Source of the DNA: an uncultured Prevotella sp.
GTDB lineage: Bacteria; Bacteroidota; Bacteroidia; Bacteroidales; Bacteroidaceae
Direction: 5' to 3'
Assembly: GCA_905198745.1 (NCBI GenBank)
Contig: CAJKDU010000003.1
Location: 1 to 64,000 of the forward strand
DNA length: 64,000 bases
In this document: positions 1-6,912 of the stretch, piece by piece
How positions within the stretch are numbered: the stretch's first letter is position 1
How the letters are laid out: each line of letters starts with the position of its first letter
Made by a program: the position numbers and the translations under genes
Notes under the pieces: generated by a model
The model's database searches: none
Told to the model about the DNA's origin: nothing
The model's input: only the letters and a program-made list of their open reading frames with translations

Positions 1-1
1 C

Positions 2-970
2 GGATGCCGTGAGCGCAAATACAAGAAACTGCCGGCGGAGTTGAAAGAATCATACCGTTGGAGCGAATCCATAGACAAGACCGCAGACCTTATAGGAGAA
101 GACGTATTGATAACAATGCTTAGTGACCGCGAGTCAGATGTTTATGAGGTGTTGAAGCGTGGCAAAAACAACGTCAAGCTGATCGTGCGCTCAAACCAAG
201 ACCGTCGTATAAAAGGCTCAGAATGTAGGTTGCATGAATTTATGTTGTCTGTTTCACCGTCCGGTCAGTACGAGTTTCACCTTCCTGCCTCACACGGGCG
301 CAAGGCCAGAGCGGCAAAGATGGAAGTGCGTTTCGCGGAAGTTTGTTTGGAGCGTCCAGCAGGCAGTCCGAAATCGGCAGATGCCAATATTGTATACAAT
401 TGCATAAAGGTGTCTGAGGCTCAGGGAACCGTACCTGAAGGAGAAGATCCCATAGAATGGGTGCTTCTGACAAATCATGAAGTTTCGAATGTGGAACAGG
501 CTCTACAGTGCGTCTCTTGGTACAGATGCCGCTGGTTTATAGAGGAATTGTTCAGACTGCTGAAGAAGAAAGGATTCATGATAGAGGACATACAGCTTGA
601 GGATACAACGAGTGTAGAGAAGAACATCCTCTTTTCTGCATATGCCGCATTGTATTGCATTTCTCTGAAACACGCTTTTGACATTGCGGACAAATACCAA
701 GCCGTGCCAGCCTCAATAATGTTTAGTGAAAACGATATTGAGGCGGCAAAACTCTTGTCTACCATGGTGAATGGCAGAACATTGAAGCAGAAGAATCCTT
801 TCAAAGAAGGCTCACTGCCATGGATAGCATGGATTGTTGCAAGACTCGGAGCATGGTCAGGCTACAGCAGCCAATCACGTCCAGGATATACAACTTTCAA
901 AACAGGACTTGACAATTTCTTCTGCAAATGTGAGATGTTGAGAATTGTCAAAGATGTGTATAAAGGGTAG
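2..970 (+). CDS. IS4-family transposase, C-terminal part, cut by the left window edge
   Basis: The reading frame is open from the first bases of the window, so the N-terminus lies outside it. What remains is the C-terminal catalytic part of a DDE transposase of the Tn5/IS4 type. MLSDRESDVYEVL fits the region of the second catalytic Asp. YRCRWFIEELFRLLKKKG fits the Y-(2)-R-(3)-E-(6)-K signature of the IS4 family, which carries the catalytic Glu. No frameshift or internal stop is visible up to the TAG at 968-970. Whether the element is intact cannot be judged because its left end and inverted repeat are off the window. The family assignment is firm; activity is unknown. Confidence 0.88.
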   Translation, partial: GCRERKYKKLPAELKESYRWSESIDKTADLIGEDVLITMLSDRESDVYEVLKRGKNNVKLIVRSNQDRRIKGSECRLHEFMLSVSPSGQYEFHLPASHGRKARAAKMEVRFAEVCLERPAGSPKSADANIVYNCIKVSEAQGTVPEGEDPIEWVLLTNHEVSNVEQALQCVSWYRCRWFIEELFRLLKKKGFMIEDIQLEDTTSVEKNILFSAYAALYCISLKHAFDIADKYQAVPASIMFSENDIEAAKLLSTMVNGRTLKQKNPFKEGSLPWIAWIVARLGAWSGYSSQSRPGYTTFKTGLDNFFCKCEMLRIVKDVYKG

Positions 971-1264
971 GGCAGTGCCCCGGGTTAGACCATTCCAACC
1001 AATACGTCCTGTAAGGGAAAAGTAAAGATAACTCTCTGTCCTCAGTCTACTTTTGCCCCTGTAGGGCGTGCTTGTTGCCCCATTCACCCAGGGTGTCGCT
1101 TCGCTCTGCCCTGGGCTGATTAGAGGTTGGGCTTTCTGCCCCCTTTATATTTAGGCCTGAACGCTGGCTTACAATCATCCCTCCAAATCTCGGCGCATCT
1201 CTATTTTAGGTCAATACCCTTCAAATATCATCATCATTACCGAACCTTGTCTGCCCCACCAACA
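971..1264. repeat. Palindrome-rich intergenic remnant downstream of the transposase
   Basis: No gene is seen here. The stretch contains several short inverted repeats: GGGCAGTGCCC just after the transposase stop, and CCCAGGG (1087-1093) facing CCCTGGG (1109-1115). It also holds two related blocks, CCTGTAAGGG near 1009 and CCCTGTAGGGCG near 1058. It may include the right end of the insertion sequence together with a host interspersed repeat. The boundary cannot be placed without a second copy. Confidence 0.4.
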
Positions 1265-1324
1265 ACACAAGGCGACCACACCGGGATGCCGGTTCGGCTC
1301 TCCCGTGGTGTAGTCGCCTTGTGT
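1265..1324 (-). terminator. Strong hairpin downstream of the cyclophilin gene
   Basis: A stem of about 22 bp: 1265-1286 (ACACAAGGCGACCACACCGG...) pairs with 1301-1324 (...GTGGTGTAGTCGCCTTGTGT), with a 14-nt loop. It lies 18 nt past the stop codon of the minus-strand gene ending at 1343. There is no clear U-run, so it may act as a terminator or as a 3'-end stabilising hairpin. Confidence 0.55.
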
Positions 1325-1342
1325 GATATATAGCGGTTGGGG

Positions 1343-2095
1343 TTATTCTTCCGTCACGGTGACACTTGTCATCACCACGTCTTGCTTGGGCCGATCGTCG
1401 GCAAGCGTTTCCGTGTTCTGTATGCGCTCCACAATGTCGAGTCCCTGTTCCACTTCTCCAAACACGGTGTATTGGTTGTCGAGGAACGGAGTGCCGCCAA
1501 TGGTGGTGTAGGCTTGGGTCTGCTCGGCGGTGAACTGCGGTTTGCCCAGTTTCTTGCATTGGGCCTTGGTCTCGTCCACCAACCGGTCTTGCAGCGCCTG
1601 GAGTCCCTCGCGGTTTCGGCTCTTGCGCAGGTCGAGAATCTCAGTGCGGTGAGCTGCCACAAGCTGGTTGAACACCTGTTGTTCCTGCTGCATGCCCATT
1701 TGGCGTTCCATTTGTTTCAGTTCCTGCGGCTTATAGGTCTTGCCCCAAACTATATAGAACTGGCTTCCGCTGCTTTCTCTTCCCGGGTTCACCTCGTCGC
1801 CCAGTCGGGCTGCCGATAGGGCGCCGCGCTTGTGGAAGAGCTGCGGATAGACGAATTCGGCGGGAATGGTGTAGTCGGGACCGCCGCTGCCGAGGCGTTT
1901 TCCGAAGGGTGCGCCCTTGCTGTCGGGGTCGCCGCCTTGTATCATGAAGTCCTTGATGACGCGGTGAAAGAGTGTTCCGTCGTAGAAACCCTCCTTGGCG
2001 AGTTTCACGAAGTTGTCGCGGTGACGGGGTGTCTCGTCGTAGAGGCGCACCGTGATGTCGCCTTCTGTGGTTGTAATCTTGATTCTTGTTGCCAT
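1343..2095 (-). CDS. Peptidyl-prolyl cis-trans isomerase, cyclophilin type
   Basis: A 250-residue cyclophilin that catalyses proline isomerisation in protein folding. The core shows TLFHRVIKDFMIQGGDPDS, which holds the catalytic Arg, and later the SGSQFYIV strand and FGEVEQGLDIVERI. Between these lies an insertion of roughly 70 charged, mostly helical residues, beginning at YKPQELKQ, that is absent from minimal 160-residue cyclophilins. No signal peptide is seen, so it is probably cytoplasmic. The start at 2095 (MATRIKITTTEGDI) is chosen because the promoter at 2124-2155 lies inside the longer frame, which opens at 2182. The gene is monocistronic, and a hairpin follows. Confidence 0.93.
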   Translation of the reverse strand: MATRIKITTTEGDITVRLYDETPRHRDNFVKLAKEGFYDGTLFHRVIKDFMIQGGDPDSKGAPFGKRLGSGGPDYTIPAEFVYPQLFHKRGALSAARLGDEVNPGRESSGSQFYIVWGKTYKPQELKQMERQMGMQQEQQVFNQLVAAHRTEILDLRKSRNREGLQALQDRLVDETKAQCKKLGKPQFTAEQTQAYTTIGGTPFLDNQYTVFGEVEQGLDIVERIQNTETLADDRPKQDVVMTSVTVTEE

Positions 2096-2123
2096 TTGTC
2101 TTGCTTGTTGCTTTTTCTTGCCG

Positions 2124-2155
2124 GCAAAGTTACACGTTTTCTCTTGTCCGGCAAA
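2124..2155 (-). promoter_or_regulatory. Bacteroidota sigma-ABfr-type promoter of the cyclophilin gene
   Basis: On the minus strand TTTG (2155-2152), exactly 19 bp, then TAACTTTG (2132-2125). This fits the Bacteroides consensus TTTG-N19-TAnnTTTG. Transcription would begin near 2118, about 23 nt before the ATG at 2095. It rules out the upstream in-frame start. Confidence 0.8.
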
Positions 2156-2257
2156 GCCGACGGCCCACTTTGTTCTTGACAAAAAGAAATCTCTCGTCCT
2201 GGGCAGTGCCGTGGACGGGAGATTTTACGCATAGTCTTTTATTGCTTGTCTAAGTTT

Positions 2258-4519
2258 TTACTTTCTCACAAACTTCTGGGCTGTCTGTCTGCCGTTCTTG
2301 TCCTTGATGATCACCACATAGGTGCCGTGGGCGAGGGCAGCGGTGTTGACAAACTGCGAGTGCTCGCTCTGTGCCAGGGTCTTGCCGGCTGGATTGACGA
2401 TATGCAGCGAGGCTATGTCGCCGTAGACGATGAGGCCGTTGTCTGTCTGATAGAGCGTGTAGGCAGGCTTGTCGGCAGCGGCTGAAGTGATGCCCGTGAT
2501 AGGGTCGCCGTTCTCGTCAACCTCTTCGTAGATGCCGAGGGTGAGGTCGGTGAGGTACATGTCGCCCTTACTGCCTGCATTTGTCAAGGTGACGACAATG
2601 GGCTTCTTCTCAATCTTGCCTACCATGGAGGCTACGTCCACATTGGCTGTGCCTTCGCTGAGCGATTTGCTGGCAGTTCCGCTCTTGCTGTTGTCGGCAT
2701 AGTGCCAGTCCACTTGCAGCGTGCGGCCGCCAGTGCAGTAGATGTTCGACTTCATCTCTGCCAGCGAGGGCAGCGTGAACTCTACGAACTTGGTCTTTTC
2801 CATTCTGTAGGCCCCGTAAGTCCCGGTGTATTTCTTTCCCGGTGCGGTGCTGCTGTCTACATAGGTCACGGAACTCTTGCCGTCGCTCGACTTGCCGTAG
2901 TATCTGTAGACCACTCCCACGGCATCTCCTCCGGTAATGTATTGTGCCACGGTGTCTGCCAGAGTCTCATCCTGGAACAGATAGTTGTTCACCACGGTGT
3001 TCACCTGCCAGTTTTTGCCGTCGTCGGGTTCGGGCAGTACATCCTCCAGTGTGCCGTCGTTCTTGGGCATATTCTTGGTGATGTCGTAGGTGTTGTCGTC
3101 GCCTTGATATTCGTATGGGCCGTAGTCGGGTGCAGTGCCGTTGTAGGGAATGTTGAGGGTGACGCTCCAGTCTTGCGGCGCATTGTCGGAGTAGGCGTAG
3201 TAGTCCTTGTGCGAGTCCACAGTCTTGAAGTCGGTGATGGGCGTGCCCTTGTCAATGAGCTTGCTGCCCGCCTTGAGGCGGCCGAACTTCAGGGGCAGTT
3301 CACCGTTGGCCTGCCGGGGTCCGATGGCTGTCTCGTAGCTCAGGTCTTCATATTCCGAACTGTAGTTGTTCACCGTCTTGCTGTACTGCACGCTTTCTCC
3401 CTTGCTGCTTGCCTTTTCGCCCAAGGGGTTGGTGTTGTCGAGCGTGGTCCATGTGCAACAGTCAATGTCGGGTTTGGCGGTGAAGGCAGAGTTGCGTTCG
3501 CCGGCTCCGAAGCCCACACAGTTGCGCAGCACCCAGTTGCCTGCGTCGGGCTCCTCCATGTTGTAGCCGTAGTTGATGCCGTTGCTGAACGACAGGTCGT
3601 TGATGAGATAAGAACCTTCGCGGTGGTGGTTCTGGTCGAAACCCTTCTTTTCGTTCCATGCAGCAATGCAGTTCTTGAACACGTGGGCACCCATCGAAGT
3701 GCCGCCCTGTTTGCATCCGCCCATCTTGAATCCGTTGGCGTTGCCCTTGTCGAATCCGTTCTTCAGGCACCAGCAGTTGTCCACCACGATGGGAAATGCG
3801 GTGTAGTAGAGGTCCCATCCGTCGTCGGAGTTGTGCCAGGCGCGGCATCCGTGAAACTCGTTGCCCGGTCCGGGGTAGAGCTTGATGGCGAATCCGTCGG
3901 CATTGCCGCCATTGGTCCATGGGTCGTAGTTGTCGTAAGCGTCACAGTTCACCACGATGTTGTATCTGCCGTAGTGGTATTGCTGGTTGCGGGTGTTGTT
4001 GCCTTTCGAGTCTTTTCCGAAGCCCTGTTGCAGTCCTGTGTCTCCGTTGCCGTAGAAGTTGCACAGCTCCACCACGCAGTAGCTACCCTCCAGCTTCATG
4101 CCGTTGTCGGCAGCGTTGGTGATGTCGAGTCCTCGGTAGTGCCAGTAGTTGGCGCTGATGTTGTGGTTGATGCCGCGGTAGGCCGATGCCTCGTCGGCGT
4201 CGGAGCGTGGCTGTCCGGAGAAGTCGAACACGGGACGCGGGTCGCCGGGATAGGCAAACACGCAGATGCGTTGGTCGGCAGTGCCGGTCTGGTTCACCTT
4301 GATGGTCTGCGAGAGTTGGTAGGTGCCGCCGCGCACCCAGAGCACGTCGCCCGCCCTGAGGGCGGCGAAGGCCTTGATGGGGTCGCCGAAGGGCTTGTCG
4401 ATAGACATACCGTTGCCCGTTCCGCCCGGAGCAAGGTAATAGTCTTTAGCGTTGGCTTCAACCGAAGCCGCCAGGCACAATGATACCATTAATGCCTTGC
4501 AAGGTAGATTCGTTTTCAT
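2258..4519 (-). CDS. Secreted pectate lyase-like protein, polysaccharide lyase family 9, with C-terminal sorting tail
   Basis: A 753-residue right-handed parallel beta-helix protein, probably cleaving polygalacturonate by beta-elimination outside the cell. A signal peptide ends near residue 24 (VEANA/KDYY). The PL9 core shows GNADGFAIKL (Asp208), WHNSDDGWDLY (Asp232, Asp233, Asp236) and ANGFKMGG (Lys265). These match the Ca2+-binding aspartates and the catalytic-base lysine known from Pel9A. The middle has no recognised domain. The last 80 residues, from GITSAAADKP to NGRQTAQKFVRK, resemble Bacteroidota T9SS-type C-terminal domains. No SusC/SusD pair or sugar transporter is adjacent, so it is not part of a visible utilisation locus. 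Confidence 0.85.
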   Translation of the reverse strand: MKTNLPCKALMVSLCLAASVEANAKDYYLAPGGTGNGMSIDKPFGDPIKAFAALRAGDVLWVRGGTYQLSQTIKVNQTGTADQRICVFAYPGDPRPVFDFSGQPRSDADEASAYRGINHNISANYWHYRGLDITNAADNGMKLEGSYCVVELCNFYGNGDTGLQQGFGKDSKGNNTRNQQYHYGRYNIVVNCDAYDNYDPWTNGGNADGFAIKLYPGPGNEFHGCRAWHNSDDGWDLYYTAFPIVVDNCWCLKNGFDKGNANGFKMGGCKQGGTSMGAHVFKNCIAAWNEKKGFDQNHHREGSYLINDLSFSNGINYGYNMEEPDAGNWVLRNCVGFGAGERNSAFTAKPDIDCCTWTTLDNTNPLGEKASSKGESVQYSKTVNNYSSEYEDLSYETAIGPRQANGELPLKFGRLKAGSKLIDKGTPITDFKTVDSHKDYYAYSDNAPQDWSVTLNIPYNGTAPDYGPYEYQGDDNTYDITKNMPKNDGTLEDVLPEPDDGKNWQVNTVVNNYLFQDETLADTVAQYITGGDAVGVVYRYYGKSSDGKSSVTYVDSSTAPGKKYTGTYGAYRMEKTKFVEFTLPSLAEMKSNIYCTGGRTLQVDWHYADNSKSGTASKSLSEGTANVDVASMVGKIEKKPIVVTLTNAGSKGDMYLTDLTLGIYEEVDENGDPITGITSAAADKPAYTLYQTDNGLIVYGDIASLHIVNPAGKTLAQSEHSQFVNTAALAHGTYVVIIKDKNGRQTAQKFVRK

Positions 4520-4556
4520 TTGTAGGTTTGTTTTAATTGTTACGGTATTGGTTGCG

Positions 4557-4587
4557 CAAAAGTAAGAAAGTTATCCGAGATATCAAA
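4557..4587 (-). promoter_or_regulatory. Promoter of the pectate lyase gene
   Basis: Minus strand TTTG (4587-4584), 19 bp, then TACTTTTG (4564-4557). This is an exact consensus match, with a predicted start near 4550, about 30 nt before the ATG at 4519. Confidence 0.8.
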
Positions 4588-4658
4588 ATAATGTGGCATT
4601 TAATTGCAAGTTTTTGTTTTTTTATACTAAATATGCCCCCATATATAATAATTGAAGT

Positions 4659-6061
4659 ATGAAAAGAATTTTATTATTAACTCTACTCCTTTCTTTTATT
4701 TTAGGAGGGGTAAAGGCACAATCGAAAATGTCGATTACGCAGGACGAACTGTCTGACCTCAGCAACAACCTAAAGTACAGACTGATCAAGGCTCCTACAG
4801 CTACTGAGCCTGGTGAAGCACTTTTGGCTGGTCTATGCAAAGAGGATGCAGCAAAGACAAGTGTTGTCGCTCCAACAAGAGTGATAATCGATAATGACGC
4901 TGATATTAAAGACAAATCCGGAAAATATTTTGTGAACGACTATTCCCTTACTCAAGGCTACGAAATAAAGGGTGTCGATGACAGAGCTTTTAGCGGAAAT
5001 ACGATGTTGACGGAAGTGGACTTGTCACCCGTAACCCTGCGCAGCATCGGTGAATATGCCTTTTCCGGCTGCACAGCGTTGACTACGGTCAAGTTCACAC
5101 GCAAGAGAGTGGACGGCAGCTCCATAGGCAATATTGCTTCTACGGTACAAAAATAGACAAAAACAAGTTCGTCCTGCCCTCCTCGTTGGAAATATTGGGT
5201 AATGGAGGTAGCGAAGTGTTCAACAGCACTAGTGCTTGCACGAATATGGTCATTCCCGCATCAGTGAAAGAAATGTCTACTTTGGATAATACATATAGTG
5301 AATCTTCGTTCAGATTCTTGGGCAAGACACCACCGGCATTGCAGGAAGGGGCTAAGGTTGGCGAAAATTGGACTTTCCGGGTCCCTGAAGGTGCTGTTGA
5401 CGCCTATAAGGCAGCTTTCCCTACAGCCAAGATAGATGCCATACAACCGGACGAGAAAGATTACGAATTCACCCCGTCTAAAAATCCCGGTGAAAATGTA
5501 GGCAAGTACGGTACCATTTGCTTGCCAAGACAAGCAGACTACATATTACACATGGCAAAGTTGTACAAGGTTGTCGGCATTTCCGCTGACAACAAGGTGC
5601 AAATTCGTGAAGTGGAGGATGGCGTGGTTAGAGCCGGCGTGCCCTATATCTATAAAACCGACGATTCACGTAATAGTGTACAGGTGTTTTGTTCGGGCAT
5701 CCCCGTCAGCGAGCCAGACAATTCGGGTCTGCTGAAGAGTACCTTCACGGCAGGTTCCAATGTACCAGTGGGAGCGTATGTCTTGCAAAGCTCCGACAAC
5801 ATGTTCCATATCGTGAACAACAGCATTACCATCGCATTTACTCCCAACCGTGCCTACCAGCAGTTGCCCGAACAAGTGGAAGCCTCGACCTTGAAATTCG
5901 ACTTCGGCGAGACTACAGGCATCGAGAACGTTACTACCGGCACGCGTGATGCAGACGGCGCTGTGTATGACCTCTCCGGTCGCCGAGTGCTTCAGCCTCG
6001 GTCGGGCTTCTATATCAAGAACGGAAAGAAATATATCATTATATTCTGGTGGCAAAAGTAG
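4659..6061 (+). pseudogene. BspA-like leucine-rich-repeat secreted protein, frameshifted
   Basis: Two reading frames together make one protein. Frame 1 (4659-5156) gives a signal peptide (MKRILLLTLLLSFILGGVKAQ) and LRR_5-type repeats such as IGEYAFSGCTALTTVKF. It runs off at IGNIASTVQK and a TAG. Reading from TTC at 5138 in the +2 frame gives FYGTKIDKNKFVLPSSLEI, the expected continuation of the repeat, and the frame stays open to 6061. One T missing from a TTT run near 5138 explains the break. The C-terminal part has GIENV...YDLSGRRV, a common ending of Bacteroidota secreted proteins. It is either a real pseudogene or phase-variable gene, or a sequencing error. Confidence 0.75.
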
Positions 6062-6063
6062 AA

Positions 6064-6174
6064 ATGGAGTCGCTGTTGGCGGCTGAGAGTACCGAAATAG
6101 GCGTCAGCGGTGAACCTGCCAAAGATGATATGGCTACCAACCGCTTCGGCTTCATGGAAGACGAGGAAGAATAA
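6064..6174 (+). CDS. Possible 36-residue acidic ORF or out-of-frame tail of the LRR protein
   Basis: An ATG 2 nt after the LRR stop opens 36 codons, MESLLAAESTEIGVSGEPA...GFMEDEEE, ending at TAA 6172-6174 just before a terminator. Read upstream in the same frame it continues as ILVAKVEMESL, a natural continuation after KNGKKYII. It may therefore be the true C-terminus lost by a second frameshift near 6043 rather than a gene. No family is recognised. Confidence 0.3.
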   Translation: MESLLAAESTEIGVSGEPAKDDMATNRFGFMEDEEE

Positions 6175-6202
6175 GGCCGACGGAAACACCAATGAGCCTA
6201 TG

Positions 6203-6243
6203 GGCGCAGTGAAGAACAAACAAAGCTTCACTGCGCCTTTTTT
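6203..6243 (+). terminator. Rho-independent terminator after the LRR gene
   Basis: GGCGCAGTGAAG (6203-6214) pairs perfectly with CTTCACTGCGCC (6226-6237), followed by six T. It is a canonical intrinsic terminator for the plus-strand unit. Confidence 0.92.
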
Positions 6244-6326
6244 GATAAAAGACAATTAAAGGCTGGCCGAGAATTGGCGTGACACCTGCTGACATGGCAC
6301 CGGCATTGAAGCCCCCAGTCGCTTTC

Positions 6327-6645
6327 GAACCGGATACGGTCACTAAACCGCCCGTTTGCCGATTGTTAATGGCAGACTAACGGGGATTTAGAGGCTGACT
6401 TGCACCCGGTTCCACGGCCGTGGGCAACGATTGCCCAAACTTCGGGACGGATGTTGGGCAATCTACTAAGATTTAGCAAGTGATGAATCGGTGATAGATG
6501 TGAGGGATGTCAAGCCATCTATCACTCATCTATCACTCCTGTTATCTTGTTCACAATCAGTGAAAATCTGTAATATATCAAGAAAAGTGATGGATAGTGG
6601 CGACAAAACGAAAACTTTTTCCTGCGCGCGCATGCGCGCAAGCGT
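6327..6645 (+). repeat. Dispersed mosaic intergenic repeat, copy A
   Basis: First of four related intergenic elements. In order: GAACCGGATACGGTCACTAA at 6327; two 22-bp-type units, TTAATGGCAGACTAACG and TTTAGAGGCTGACTTG (6361-6403); CCACGGCCGTGG and GGGCAACGATTGCCC hairpin block (about 6412-6460); GTGATAGATG (6491) facing CATCTATCAC (6516 and 6527); ATCAAGAAAAGTGATGGATA (6578); and CCTGCGCGCGCATGCGCGCA (6621-6640). It lies between the LRR terminator and the promoter of the topoisomerase gene. No coding potential is seen. Confidence 0.85.
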
Positions 6646-6860
6646 AAGAAGAAACGGCTGTCAGACTAAATAAACCAATGGTAACTGTGCGCTCTTGGGC
6701 AATCCTCGCCGTTCTGTCCGCCAGTCCAAGTTTGCCGTGCATTCCCTCGTGGCCGATTTGTGCCTGTGCTCTTTCCTTCCGCATGAGCAGTTGCTGCCTC
6801 CCGGAAGAAGTATGCACAAGGTCTGTTTGCGGGTAGGCAAACGGAAAAATGAGGTAAAAC

Positions 6861-6891
6861 TTTCATATTTGACAAAAAAAACTTATCTTTG
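6861..6891 (+). promoter_or_regulatory. Promoter of the topoisomerase IV subunit A gene
   Basis: TATCTTTG at 6884-6891, with TTTC at 6861-6864 at the 19-bp spacing. The in-frame TTG at 6889 lies inside the -7 element, so the ATG at 6913 is the start. Confidence 0.7.
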
Positions 6892-6912
6892 CATACTTCT
6901 TTAAAGACAACT

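Noticed and set aside
2702..4483. 593-codon open frame on the plus strand opposite the pectate lyase gene
   Set aside because: It is a Val/Ala/Gly-rich mirror of a well-supported PL9 protein with an exact promoter on the other strand, and it has no domain of its own.
6578..6817. Short minus-strand frames in and beside repeat copy A
   Set aside because: They cross repeat modules and the GC end. No similarity is maintained in the other copies at the protein level.
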